From CALNYS01 sp942490855 (GTDB taxonomy: Bacteria > Planctomycetota > Phycisphaerae > Phycisphaerales > UBA1924), in NCBI GenBank assembly GCA_942490855.1, contig CALNYS010000005.1, positions 617,883-681,882 of the forward strand: a DNA stretch of 64,000 nucleotides, given 5' to 3'. The notes under the pieces are model-generated. The model saw only the letters and a program-made list of their open reading frames with translations, ran no database searches and was not told where the DNA came from. Position numbers and translations under genes: made by a program. This document shows, piece after piece, positions 25,206 through 34,897 of this stretch (the stretch's first letter is position 1; every line of letters starts with the position of its first letter).

Positions 25206-26509
25206 TCAGGCGCTGCACCGGAGCGCGTCGATCCGCTCGGCGAGCTCGTCGAGCGCCAGGCGCCCCGGACCGCCGAGCGACACCCGCTCGCGCAGGCTGG
25301 TCTCCGCGTCGTGATCCCCGAGCGCGTCGAGGTTCTCGCCCACCTGGCGGTACGCGTCGCGGAAGGCAGCGCCGTCGGCGGCGAGGCCGACCGCTACGTC
25401 CGTCGCGTACATCGTCGGATCAATCGCCGCGCGCATGCGATCGAGATGGAACGTCGTGTCGCTGATGAGCGACGGGATCAGCTCGAGCGCGTCGAGCGCC
25501 GCGCCGCAGCCGCGCAGGAGCGCGCCCTTGCTGCTCTGGAGGTCGCGGTGGTACCCGCTCGGCAGCCCGAGGAGCTGGTGCAGCTCCGCCATCGCGCCCC
25601 CGACGAGCGGAGCGACGCCGCGGAGCAGCTCGGCGAGGTCGGGGTTTCGCTTGTTGGGCATGATCGACGACCCCGTGACCGCTCCGGGGGGGAGCGTGAC
25701 GAAGCCGAATTCGCTGGTCGAGAAGAGCGAGAGGTCCCACGCCAGACGCCGGACGCTCTGCGCCGCCTGCCACATCGCGGCGAGCGTCTGCGCCTCGGCC
25801 TTCCCACGCGTCGCCTGCGCGTGCATCGGATTGATGAGCGTGCGTTCGAACCCGAGGCGTGCCGACGCCGCTTCGCGCGGGAGGTCGAGGTTCACGCCGT
25901 ACCCCGCGGCTGTCCCCAGCGGGCACGCGTCGATCCACGCGCGGGTCGCGATCAGCAGAGCCGCGTCGTCCGCGAAGGATTCCGCGAACGAGGCCATCCA
26001 GAGCCCGACGCTTCGAGGGCACGGGCGCGCTGGAGGTGGGTGTAGCCGGGCATGGGATCGAGTTCGTGCGCCTCGGCGCGTGCGAAGGCGGCTTCGGCGG
26101 CGCTGAGCGAGAGTGCGGCGGCTCTTGTGAGTGCGTCTTTCATGTAGAGGCGTAGCGCGGTGAGGACTTGATCGTTGCGGGATCTGCCGAGGTGGACGCG
26201 TTTGCCGAGGTCGCCGAGTTTTTCGGTGAGGTAGAACTCGATGGCGGAGTGGCAGTCTTCGAAGCGCTCGTCCAGGATGAACTCAGCGGTGGCGAAGTCG
26301 TGCTTGAGCACGTCAAGTGCGTCGCTGATGCGTGCTGCGTCTGTGCTAGTGATGGTATTGATGTCGGCGAGTGCGAGGGTGTGGGCGCGGGTGCCTTCGA
26401 TGTCGTGGAGGATGAGCTGGCGGTCGAGGATGGCGTCTTGCCCGGCCATGAAGCGCATGGCGTGATCATCGATCTGGGTGATAGATTTTTGCCAGAGTGG
26501 TGTGTTCAT
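25206..26509 (-). CDS. argH: Argininosuccinate lyase, with net two-base shift
   Basis: ArgH splits argininosuccinate to arginine and fumarate, the last step of the pathway. The first 170 residues (MNTPLWQKSITQIDDHAMRF, HLGRSRNDQVLTALRLYMKDAL, MPGYTHLQRA) and the second part (MASFAESFADDAALL, GSSIMPNKRNPDLAELLRG) are both clear. Between them, at 26012-26025, two extra bases (one in GGG, one in TT on the plus strand) scramble the expected QRAVPSSVGLWMASF. The signature loop SSIMPxKxNPD is intact. ATG overlaps the argC stop (ATGA). The first part has much lower GC than the second. Confidence 0.9.
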
Positions 26510-27475
26510 GGTGTGAGGCCGGTGAGGGGTGGGAGGTCGAGGGCGAGGTTGATGTTCTGGATGGCTTGTGAGGCGGCGCCTTTGAGGAGGTTGTCGAGGA
26601 CACAGACGACGGCGGCGCGGGTGGGATATTCAGGGTCGATGGTGATGCCGCCGATGTGGGCGCTGTTGGTGTGGACGACGGACTGGACACGGGGCATTGC
26701 GGTTGTGTCTATGTGGATCAGTGGGTGGTCTTGGTAGTGCGATGCGTAGATGTGTTCGAGTTCGACCTTCGTGCGAGGTTCTTCGAGATCGATGAGCGCG
26801 GTGAGGGTGATGCCGCGGGGGTAGCCGGCGACTGCTGGTGCGAAGCGGATGTCGCGTGCGAGGTGGCGGGTGACTTCGCGCTCGTGGGTGTGGGCGGCGA
26901 GGGTGTAGGGGAGGATGCCGGTGGCGAGGGTTTCGGCGTCATTTTTGTCTGATGGTGAGGTACCTGCGCCGGTGTAGCCAGAGACGCCGAAGCAGTGCGG
27001 GGTGGAGGCGAGGTGGTCGAGGATGGGGGCGAGGGCGAGCTGGATGGCGGTGGCGTAGCACCCGGGGTTCGCGATGCGCGTCGCTCCGCTCAAACGCTCG
27101 GTATGCAGCTCGGGGATGGCGTACACCCACAAATCATCGAAACGGAAATCAGCGCTGAGGTCGATGATCACGCGGGGAGACGCCCCGGCCGCCTCGATCT
27201 CGCGGACCACTTCCCGCGCGTGCCCGTTGGGAAGCCCCAGAACAACAACCTCCGGGCACTCGTCCTTCTGCGGTTCGTACGACGAGGAAAACGACAGCGC
27301 CCCCGAAGCGACGCCGTACTCCGACGCCACGCTCTGCCCCGCGAGTTCGCGCGACACGGCGATCGTCGTCTCGAGCACGGGGTGGGCGTCGAGGAGGCGG
27401 ATGAGTTCGCGCCCTACGTAGCCGCGGGCGCCGATCACCCCTAGGGAATCAGTTTTTGTAGAGCTCAGACGGCAA
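26506..27475 (-). CDS. argC: N-acetyl-gamma-glutamyl-phosphate reductase
   Basis: The protein has the Rossmann start LGVIGARGYVGRELIRLL, the catalytic IANPGCYATAIQL and GVSGYTGAGTSPSDKN. The raw frame is continuous with argB, but the natural start is probably TTG 27475: a GGAAGGAG ribosome site (27483-27490) lies seven bases before it. From TTG the frame needs one base less in the five-A run (27453-27457) to give MPSELYKTDSLGVIGARG. The gene length is about 322 residues, normal for ArgC. ArgC makes N-acetylglutamate semialdehyde. It overlaps argH by four bases. Confidence 0.88.
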
Positions 27476-28821
27476 CGGCGCTCTCCTTCCGGATCGTGAC
27501 GGCCGGCTTTGAAGGAATCTTCGAAAGAGGGCGGGATAGAGAGGGCGTGTTTAATTGCCTTGGTAATGGTTGAGGGTGTTTGTATGCCGCTCCAGAACAC
27601 CACCCACTCGCCCGCGCGGTGCATGCCGTCGGCACGGTTCATGTACCAGGGGTTGATTTCGTTGTCGGCACGGGAACGCCAGCACATGGCGGGGGCGTCA
27701 ATGGCGAGTTGTTTCCAGAGTGATCCGGCGATCCCAAGGCCTTGTGCTTCGCGGGTGACGGCGAATTTGTCGAGGTAGGGAACGGGGCCGTTGTCGGTGA
27801 GGATGGCGGCGGCGGCGTAGTGACCGGCGAGGAGGATGCATGTGATGGGGGTGGTGGTGAAGTAGTCCGGGGTGAGCGTTCTGCGGAAGCTTGCGGAGAC
27901 GAGGCGAGCGAGCTTTGGAGTGTCGATCGTATCGAGCGAGCTGTGCGTGGTGATCGTCATGCCCTTGCGGACAAGGGTGCCGTTGCCTCGGTAGGTGAAG
28001 AGTTCTGAGACGAGGTGTTCCGGGGATGTGATGGCGACTGAGGAGTCGTCGGGCATGGTGTCCAGGAGTGCTTTGATTTCCTGGATTTTGAGGCGCATGC
28101 CGCCGTGGAGCCAGGGTTCACCGATGAGTTTTTCGTAGTCGTCCGCGAGTGTGACGACGGGGACGATCTGTTGGTGTTCGTCGAGGAGCCCGCCGGTCGC
28201 GGTGAGAAAGACGGCCTTTGTTGCGGCGAGGTTCTGGATGAGTTTTCGTGCTGCGACGTCGGCGTTGATGTTGAGGGGGATCGTGTCGGTGGTGTAGCCG
28301 ACCGGTGCGATGACGGGGATGATGCCGCTTGCGGTTGTAGACGTGATCGGTTCTGTGTTGACGGCGGAGATGGTTCCGACCCTTCCGAGGGTGTTGAGAT
28401 CTGTCGCGCTCGCTTCGAACACACCGGTGGTGATGCACATGGCGGGTGCGCCGCGGCTTTGGATTGCGCTGGCGAGCTGTGCTCCGACGCGTTGAAAGAC
28501 CTGCAAGACGATCTTGAGCGTCTCGGGCGTGGTGACGCGGTGGCCGTTGATAAAGTCGGGACTGCACCCCGGCGTCGTCGAGGGCGACTGTGATCTGCGG
28601 CCCGCGCCGTGGACGACGACCGGACGCACGCCGACGTGCCCCAGGCACGCGACGGCCGAGGCGAGCTCGACGAGGCGTTCCTCGACGATCGCGCCGCCGA
28701 CCTTGATCACCACCGGCGGCACGTGTCGCTCATCGCCGAACTCGTCGAGGTACCGCGACACCTCGCGGCGCGAGCCGAGGTTGTGCAAGAGGTTGACGAT
28801 CATGTCCCGGTGCACGCTCAC
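27465..28821 (-). CDS. argB: N-acetylglutamate kinase fused to a NAT domain
   Basis: The N-terminal part is the amino-acid kinase fold (VVIKVGGAIVEERLVELASAVACLG, FINGHRVTTPETLKIVLQVFQ, VIAPVGYTTDTIPLNINADVAARKLIQNL), and the C-terminal part is a GNAT-like NAT domain (TCILLAGHYAAAAIL, DKFAVTREAQGLGIAGSLWKQL). This is the xanthomonad-style bifunctional NAG synthase/kinase. The GTG start (28821) overlaps the argE stop. At 28,558-28,600 a lost G and a gained C swap frames so about 15 residues of the loop GPQITVALDDAGVQS are scrambled. Removing one A at 27508-27510 would end the protein ...FKPAVTIRKESAVAV at 27465. Confidence 0.9.
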
Positions 28822-29889
28822 GACGAGGCCCCTTCCCGCACACCGGTGAACACCGAGCGGTACGCCTGCGCGGCTCGTTCGAGCTGTTCGAGCGACACGT
28901 GCTCCCCTGGCGCGTGCGCCTGGGCGATGTCGCCGGGCCCGAAGACGATCGCGGGGAGCCCGGCCTCGGCAAAGAGCGCCGCCTCGGTCCAGAAGTCAAC
29001 AGGGTCGCCGATCTCGACTCCCAAACGCTCGGCGAGCGCGGGAGAAGCGTAGCGCGGCGCGAGCGCGGGGCCTTCGAACCTCGTGGTCCACTCGCAACGG
29101 GCTCCCTCGGGCACGGCGTTCTGCACCGACTGCAATACCGCCGCGGTCTCGCTCCCCGGCGCCGGGCGCAGCCCGAACCGGGCGCTCGCGCGGGAGGCGA
29201 TCATGTTCGCCTTTTCGCCGCCCTCGATCTTCCCGAGGTTGAAGCGATGCGGCGACAGCTCGGCCGCTCGACGCGCACGCCGTCCCCCACCTCACGAGAT
29301 CGTGCAGCGCGCTCGAGGCGGACTCGCCCGACGCGTGCCCGCCCGTTCCGCGGAACACCACCTCGCCTGAAAGCAAGCCGCGGTGGGCGGTCACCGCGAG
29401 GCAGCCCGTGGGCTCGGCGACCACCACGCCTTCAAATGTATCGGCACACGTCGGCGCGAACGTGCGCACGCAGCGGCTCGTCCCCGCCTCCTCGTCTGTC
29501 GTGAAGAGGATCGCTGCGTCGCCGTCGCTCGCCGCGGCCGCGGCCAGCATGCACGCCGCCGCGCCCTTGATGTCGCAGGCGCCGAGCCCGGTCGCGCGCC
29601 CGCCCTCGATGCGCAGCGCGTGGGGGTCGCCCTCCCAGTCGCTATCGGCGGGGACGGTGTCGAGGTGGCAGTTGACAGCAGCAGATCGGGGGCGCCGCGG
29701 TGGGCGAGGAGACGTGAGGCACCCGTCGCCAGGTCGTCGATTTCCACGCTGCAAACCCGCCGCCAGCAGGATGTTCGCTGGGCTTGATACGACCTCGTGA
29801 TGCGCGGGTGATAGCACGGGGTGGGTTGGTGGTATCCGCCGCGACGAGTGCCTCGCAGGTGCTCGAGGATCGCGTCGTGCTTCGATCAT
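28818..29889 (-). CDS. argE: Acetylornithine/acetylcitrulline deacetylase, multiply frameshifted
   Basis: Recognisable blocks in three frames are AILEHLRALVAADTTNPP, VEIDDLATGASRLLAHRGAPDLL, NCHLDTVPADSDWEGDPHALR with the metal-binding His/Asp, AEPTGCLAVTAHRG, GTGGHASGES, and the C-terminal DFWTEAALFAEAGLPAIVFGPGDIAQAHAPGE. Together they form one M20-type deacetylase of about 357 residues. Eight or so single-base changes, mostly in runs of C or G (for example 29275-29285, 29683, 29800, 29860), separate the blocks. In this operon context acetylcitrulline is the likely substrate. The ATG (29889) overlaps the argG stop, and the stop overlaps argB. Confidence 0.82.
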
Positions 29890-31107
29890 GACGACGGCCA
29901 CAGCGGGGACGCCGTTTGGGGCGCAGGGCGGCGACGGCGGCTTGAGTTCCCGAGGAGCTTGATGAAGCCCTCGGCGTCTGCGGCGGTCCACGACGCCCGC
30001 TGGGCGTAGACGGGGCGCCGGGGAGTTGGAGCGAGCAGTTCGGCTTTGATCGCGACGGCGTTGCCGACGCGCCGGCGGCTTCGAGTTCGACGTCGCCCGT
30101 GACGTTCTCCTGCGTAGAAAGGATCATCGCTTCGAGGTCTGCCCGCAGAGGTTCGTGGTAGAAGCCGGCGTAGACGAGGTCCGTCCACTTGCGCGCCACG
30201 ACGGGTTTGTACCCGTTCTGCTCCTTGGTCAGGCAGAGTTCCTCGAGGGCGCGGTGGGCGGCGAGGAGCGCGGTGAGGCCGGGTGCTTCGTAGACGATTC
30301 GCCCTTTGAGACCGATGACGGTGTCACCCGTGTAGAGCCCGCGGCCGACGCCGCAGGCACCGAAGCGGCGGTTGAGGTCGCGTAGCATGATGCGGCCGTG
30401 GAGGGCTTGGTCGTCGAGGGCGACGCACTGACCTTCCTCGAAACGGAGCGTGGCGCGACGACGGGCTCCGTGGGCCATTCTTCGGGGGGCGAAGTCAGGC
30501 GGCGCGCGCCGGCGCCGGGCGCCTCGTAGCGGTCGATCTCGGAGCCGGAGATCGTCGCGCCGAGGAGGTTCTCGTTGATGGTGTAGCGCTTCACGTCGGC
30601 GCTGACCTCGTGCCCGCGCTCTTCGAGGTAAGCGATCTCGTAGTCGCGGGGCGAGTCCGAGAGCGCCTGCACCTCGCGGATCGGCGCGATGACGGGCAGC
30701 GCGGTCAGGCAGCGGAGGGAGTGGTCGAAACGGACCTGGTCGTTGCCCATCGCGGTGCAGCCGTGGGCGACCACCTCGGCGCCGACCTCCTCGGCGATCG
30801 TCGCGACGGCCGCGGCGATGGCGTAGCGGTCCGAGCACAGCAGCGGGTACTGGTCCTGGTACGGGACGCCGCCCATGACGAAGGGGACGACGAACTGATC
30901 CCACAGCTCGCGCGACGCGTTGTGCGTGCGGTGGGCGCTGGCGCCGAGATCGAGGGCTCGCTGCTCGATGAGCTTGTTCGATTGCGGGTCGCCGCCGCCG
31001 GTGTCAACGAAGACCGTCACGACGCGGTAGCCCTTTTCGATCAGAAAAGGGACGCAGAAACTGGTGTCGAGCCCGCCGGAAAAGGCGAGGACAGCGGTCG
31101 GTTGCAT
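29886..31107 (-). CDS. argG: Argininosuccinate synthase, frameshifted
   Basis: ArgG joins citrulline and aspartate with ATP. The ATG at 31107 gives MQPTAVLAFSGGLDTSFC (ATP PP-motif), AHGCTAMGNDQVRFD, and SGSEIDRYEAPGAGARRLTSPPEEWP. The next block (LRFEEGQCVALDDQALHGRIM, GRGLYTGDTVIGLKGR, YHEPLRADLEAMILSTQENVTGDV) continues in another frame, and a third frame gives APTPRRPVYAQRASWTAADAEGFIKLLG. Lost bases near 30467 and 30072 account for this. ArgG is about 407 residues here, as expected. Its start lies 17 bases after argF'. Confidence 0.88.
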
Positions 31108-31124
31108 GGTCGGTTCCTTCCGGC

Positions 31125-32144
31125 TCAGGCGAGCGCGGGCTGGGGCGCACACAGGCGCGCCATCAGCGCCTTCTGCACGTGCAGGCGGTTCTCGGCTTCT
31201 TCGAGGATGAGCGAGCGGGGCGAGTCCATGACGGCGTCGGTCGCCTTGACGTTGCGGCGCGCCGGGAGGCAGTGGGAGAAGACCGCGTCGTTCGTGCGCG
31301 CCATCTTGGCCTCGTCCACGATGAAGTGGCGGTTGGCGTCGCGGATGGGTTTCTCGGCGTCCCAGTTCCCGAAGAACGGGAGGGCGCCCCAGCTCTTGGC
31401 GTAGACGACGTCGGCGTCGTCGTAGGCGCTGTCGATGTCGTGGGAGACTTCAAGGGCGCCGCCGGCCGCGGCCGCGTTGGCGTGCGCGGCGTTCATGAAG
31501 CGGTCGTCGAGGATGTACCGCTCGTCGGGGCACAGGAGGGTGACGTCCATCCCCATTTTGGTCGCGATAAGCAGTGATGAATTGGCGACGGCGGTGTTGA
31601 GGGGCTTGGGGTGGTAGGTCCAGGTCAGGACGTACTTCTTGCCCGCGAGGTCTCCGACGGATTCCTGCAGCGCCAGCGCGTGGGCGAGCTCCTGGCAGGG
31701 GTGGACGATGGTTTCCATGTTGATCACGGGGACGGTCGCGTGCGCGGCGAAGGCGTTGATCACGCGGTCCTCGCGGTCGATTGACCAGTCCTGGAACTTG
31801 GGGAAGCAGCGGACGGCGATGAGGTCGCAGTATCGCGAGAGGACGCCGGCGGCTTCCTTGGCGTGCTCCTCGGCCTCTCCGTCCATGATCGCGCCGTCGG
31901 TGAACTCCATCGCCCAGGCGCTCTTGCCGGGCTCGAGGACGACGGCGTGCGCGCCCATCTGGTAGGCGCCGATCTCGAAGGAGCTGCGCGTGCGCAGCGA
32001 GGGGTTAAAGAAGAGCAGCGCGATGGTCTTGCCGGCGAGGTCGTCGTTGAGGGGCGCGCGTTTGAGCTGGCGCGCCTGGACGAGGAGTTCGTGGATCTCG
32101 TCGGCGGACCAGTCCTCGGTCGTCAGGAAGTGGCGGGGCGTCAT
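31125..32144 (-). CDS. argF': N-acetylornithine carbamoyltransferase
   Basis: This 339-residue protein looks like the xanthomonad enzyme that carbamoylates N-acetylornithine instead of ornithine. Supporting features are FNPSLRTRSSFEIGA (residues 46-60; carbamoyl phosphate loop) in place of the STRTR of ordinary OTC, AWAMEFTDGAIMDG with Glu80, INMETIVHPCQELAHALALQ, LTWTYHPKPLNTAVANSSLL and CLPARRNVKATDAVMDSP (residues near 293). Its product is N-acetylcitrulline, which needs a deacetylase (argE) before argG. It is intact in frame, and the ATG overlaps the argR stop. Confidence 0.9.
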   Translation of the reverse strand: MTPRHFLTTEDWSADEIHELLVQARQLKRAPLNDDLAGKTIALLFFNPSLRTRSSFEIGAYQMGAHAVVLEPGKSAWAMEFTDGAIMDGEAEEHAKEAAGVLSRYCDLIAVRCFPKFQDWSIDREDRVINAFAAHATVPVINMETIVHPCQELAHALALQESVGDLAGKKYVLTWTYHPKPLNTAVANSSLLIATKMGMDVTLLCPDERYILDDRFMNAAHANAAAAGGALEVSHDIDSAYDDADVVYAKSWGALPFFGNWDAEKPIRDANRHFIVDEAKMARTNDAVFSHCLPARRNVKATDAVMDSPRSLILEEAENRLHVQKALMARLCAPQPALA

Positions 32145-32608
32145 GAGACGGCCGCCGTGCCGGCCGCGAGGGCGTTGAGTTCCGCGGCGAGCGCGGCCGC
32201 GGCGGCGAGGGAGGTGGCGGCGAGGAAGATGGTGTCGTCGCCCGCGATGGTGCCGGCGACGGTTTCGAGGTCGGCGGCGTCCACGGCGTCGGCGACGACG
32301 CCGGCGTGGCCGGGGGCCGTGCCGATGACGACGATGGAGGCTGCGGCGCGCACGGAGACGGCGTGTCGCGAGAGGGCGGAGCCGAGCAGCTCGGTGGGGT
32401 CGCCCACGGGGCCGCCGAGGTCGCCTGCGAGGCGGTAGCCGGCGGGGGTCTTGACCGCGCCGAGAGCCGCAAGGTCTCTTGAGACAGTGCCTTGCGTAAC
32501 CCGAACACCTTCGCGGGCGAGGGCTTCAACCAGCTCTTCCTGGGTGGCGGCGCCGCCGCTTTGGAGGACCTGCGCGATCAGATTCCGACGTCGGTGGAGC
32601 AGACTCAT
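32141..32608 (-). CDS. argR: Arginine repressor
   Basis: The 155-residue protein has the ArgR winged-helix N-terminus (RRNLIAQVLQSGGAATQEELVEALAREGVRVTQGTVSRDLAALG) and a C-terminal oligomerisation and arginine-binding domain (APGHAGVVADAVDAADLETVAGTIAGDDTIFLA). The GTVSRD helix is the recognition element. It is the first gene of the arg operon. The ATG at 32608 coincides with the predicted transcription start, so it is likely a leaderless gene. Confidence 0.93.
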   Translation of the reverse strand: MSLLHRRRNLIAQVLQSGGAATQEELVEALAREGVRVTQGTVSRDLAALGAVKTPAGYRLAGDLGGPVGDPTELLGSALSRHAVSVRAAASIVVIGTAPGHAGVVADAVDAADLETVAGTIAGDDTIFLAATSLAAAAALAAELNALAAGTAAVS

Positions 32609-32611
32609 GCA

Positions 32612-32642
32612 TGAATAGTACTAAGACGAATAATTATGTCAA
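32612..32642 (-). promoter_or_regulatory. Candidate promoter and ArgR operator of the arg operon
   Basis: On the minus strand TTGACA (32637-32642), 16 bases, then TACTAT (32615-32620) form a promoter whose start falls at about 32608, the argR ATG. The AT-rich spacer has two TATTC half-sites 15 bases apart, resembling part of an ARG box (TNTGAATWWWWATTCANW) but not a full match. Autoregulation by ArgR is therefore plausible. The rest of 32643-32784 is a short gap before the next gene. Confidence 0.55.
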
Positions 32643-32784
32643 CCCGTTTGCCGCCTCTTCATGGGTGTTTCATGGGGGGCATGACGCCCCACGGAGCGGG
32701 CGGCGGATTCGCGCCTCGGCATCGTGCGGGCGGGTCGGTGGTAGGGTTTTCACGGGCGCGGGTGTGCGCCCGGGAGACCCTCTG

Positions 32785-34794
32785 ATGCGCCTGATCATCC
32801 TTGCCCTCTTTGCTGTTCTCACGACGCCGGCCGGCGGCGAGACGGGCCCGTTCACGGCCCGCGACGTGTTCGACCTCGAGTACGCGTCCTCGCCCCGGGT
32901 GTCGCCCGACGGCGGCTGGGTGGTGTACACGCGCCGGTCGGGCGACATCATGAGCGACCGGTTCCGGAGCGAGCTGTGGTTGTCGGCGGCGGACGGCTCG
33001 GCGCACCGCCCGCTGGTGCAGGAGGGCGTGTCGGGCGGCGGGGTGTGGTCGCCCGACGGGTCGCGCGTGCTTTTTCCTGCGAACGACGGCGGTGAGAACG
33101 AGCTGCGCACGGTGTGGATGGACACGCGCGAGGTGACGACGGTTGTGCGTCTGGCCCGGGGCGCGGGCTCTGCGGCGTGGTCGCCCGACGGGGAGTGGGT
33201 CGCGTTCACGATGTTTGTCGAGAGCGAGGGCCCGTCGGCTCCGGCGATGCCCGAGAAGCCCGCGGGCGCCGAGTGGGCGGAGCCTGCGCGGGTGATCGAC
33301 CGCGCGATCTACAGAAACGATGGCTCGGGTTTCCTCGAGCAGGGCTCGACGCATGTGTTTGTCGTGCCCGCGGACGGCGGGACGGCGCGCCGGCTGACCG
33401 ATGGCGAGTACGACCACAACGGCCCTCTCTCGTGGACGCCTGACGGCTCGTCGATCGTGTTCTCTGCCAACCGGCAGGAGGATTGGGAGTCCGATCCGAT
33501 CGAGGCGGACCTCTACGAGGTTGATGTCGCGAGCGGGGCGATCACGCGCCTCACCGACCGGGACGGGCCGGACCAGTCGGCGGCGGTGTCTCCCGACGGG
33601 ACGCGCATCGCGTACACGGGTTTTACCGATCGTCGGCGCGGGTTCCAGGTGACGGAGCTGTACGTGCTTGATCGTTCGAGCGGGGACACGCGGTCGATCT
33701 CGGGCGGGCTGGATCGCTCGGTGTCGTCGCCCGTGTGGTCGGAAGACGGGCGTGCGGTGTACGGGCTGTACAGCGATCACGGTGATACGAAGGTCGCGCG
33801 GTTCGCTTTCGACGGGTCGCACACGGTGCTCGCGGAGAGTGTGGGCGGTTCGACGCTGGGGCGGCCGTACGGGGCGGGTTCGTTTGATATCCGGGGCGGG
33901 ACGTTGGCCGCGGTGTTCACGACGCCGACGCGCCCGGCGGATGTTGGTGTGGCGACGCGCGGGGGCGTGCGCATGCTGACGGCGCTCAACGAGGACGTGC
34001 TGGGGCAGCGCGGGCTGGTGGACGCGGAGGCGTTCACGGTGGAGTCGAGCGCGGACGGGCGGAGCGTGCAGGCGTGGATCATGAAGCCGTACGGGTTTGA
34101 GCCCGGGAAACGGTACCCGATGATTCTCGAGATCCACGGCGGGCCGTTCGCGGATTACGGGCCGCGGTTTAGCGCGGAGAACCAGCTGTACGCGGCGGCG
34201 GGGTACGTGGTGGTGTACGCGAACCCGCGCGGCTCGACGAGTTACGGGGAGGAGTTCGGGGATCTGATCCATCACGCGTACCCGGGCGACGATTACCACG
34301 ACCTGATGAGCGTGGTGGACGGCGCGATCGGGATGGGCTTTATCGATGAGGACCGGCTGTTCGTGACGGGCGGGTCCGGCGGGGGCGTGTTGACGGCGTG
34401 GATCGTCGGGAACACGGACCGGTTCCGTGCGGCGGTTGTGGCGAAGCCGGTGATCAACTGGATCAGCTTCGCGCTGACGGCGGACTACTCGCCGTTCTTT
34501 ATGCAGTACTGGCTGGCGGGCCCGGTGTGGGAGGAGTTCGATCACGCGTGGGCGCGGTCGCCGTTGTCGCTGGTGGGGAACGTGACGACGCCGACGATGC
34601 TGTTGACGGGCGAGGACGACCTGCGGACGCCGATCGCGGAGTCGGAGCAGTACTACCAGGCGCTGAAGCAGCGTGGGGTGGCGACGCGGATGGTGCGCAT
34701 CCCCGGGGCGTCGCACGGGATCGCGTCGCGTCCGAGCCGATTGGCGGCGAAGATCGCGCATATTCTCGCGTGGTTCGAGGAACACGACGGCTGA
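32785..34794 (+). CDS. Secreted S9 (prolyl oligopeptidase family) peptidase
   Basis: ATG 32785 follows GGGAGA and gives 669 residues with a signal peptide (MRLIILALFAVLTTPAGG). The N-terminal part is a WD-like beta-propeller (repeated SPDGxxV: SPDGGWVVY, SPDGSRVLF, SPDGEWVAF, TPDGSSIVF, SPDGTRIAY). The C-terminal alpha/beta hydrolase has GGSGGG (Ser about 530), GEDDLRTP (Asp about 609) and GASHGIAS (His about 643). This fits a dipeptidyl-peptidase-like or acylaminoacyl enzyme acting outside the cytoplasm. Substrate cannot be read from sequence. Confidence 0.9.
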   Translation: MRLIILALFAVLTTPAGGETGPFTARDVFDLEYASSPRVSPDGGWVVYTRRSGDIMSDRFRSELWLSAADGSAHRPLVQEGVSGGGVWSPDGSRVLFPANDGGENELRTVWMDTREVTTVVRLARGAGSAAWSPDGEWVAFTMFVESEGPSAPAMPEKPAGAEWAEPARVIDRAIYRNDGSGFLEQGSTHVFVVPADGGTARRLTDGEYDHNGPLSWTPDGSSIVFSANRQEDWESDPIEADLYEVDVASGAITRLTDRDGPDQSAAVSPDGTRIAYTGFTDRRRGFQVTELYVLDRSSGDTRSISGGLDRSVSSPVWSEDGRAVYGLYSDHGDTKVARFAFDGSHTVLAESVGGSTLGRPYGAGSFDIRGGTLAAVFTTPTRPADVGVATRGGVRMLTALNEDVLGQRGLVDAEAFTVESSADGRSVQAWIMKPYGFEPGKRYPMILEIHGGPFADYGPRFSAENQLYAAAGYVVVYANPRGSTSYGEEFGDLIHHAYPGDDYHDLMSVVDGAIGMGFIDEDRLFVTGGSGGGVLTAWIVGNTDRFRAAVVAKPVINWISFALTADYSPFFMQYWLAGPVWEEFDHAWARSPLSLVGNVTTPTMLLTGEDDLRTPIAESEQYYQALKQRGVATRMVRIPGASHGIASRPSRLAAKIAHILAWFEEHDG

Positions 34795-34897
34795 GAGATT
34801 CTTCTAGGACATCGGCTCGCGGTCTGCGCACTGGGTGTGGAGGCTCGTGGCGTTCCTGTGTCGGGGCGTCGCGCGGCGTCAGATCCAGGAGACCGTT

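Noticed and set aside
28118..28648. 176-residue alternative frame in argB
   Set aside because: It only contains the true argB loop GPQITVALDDAGVQS that is lost from the main frame by two compensating indels; not a separate gene.
26506..28821. Genuine Arg5,6-type argB-argC fusion gene
   Set aside because: Two one-base homopolymer changes give a standard stop for argB and a TTG start with a strong ribosome site for argC. Kept as a finding because it needs read support.
32659..34785. 708-residue frame opposite the S9 peptidase
   Set aside because: Arg/His/Pro-rich shadow frame without signal or domains.
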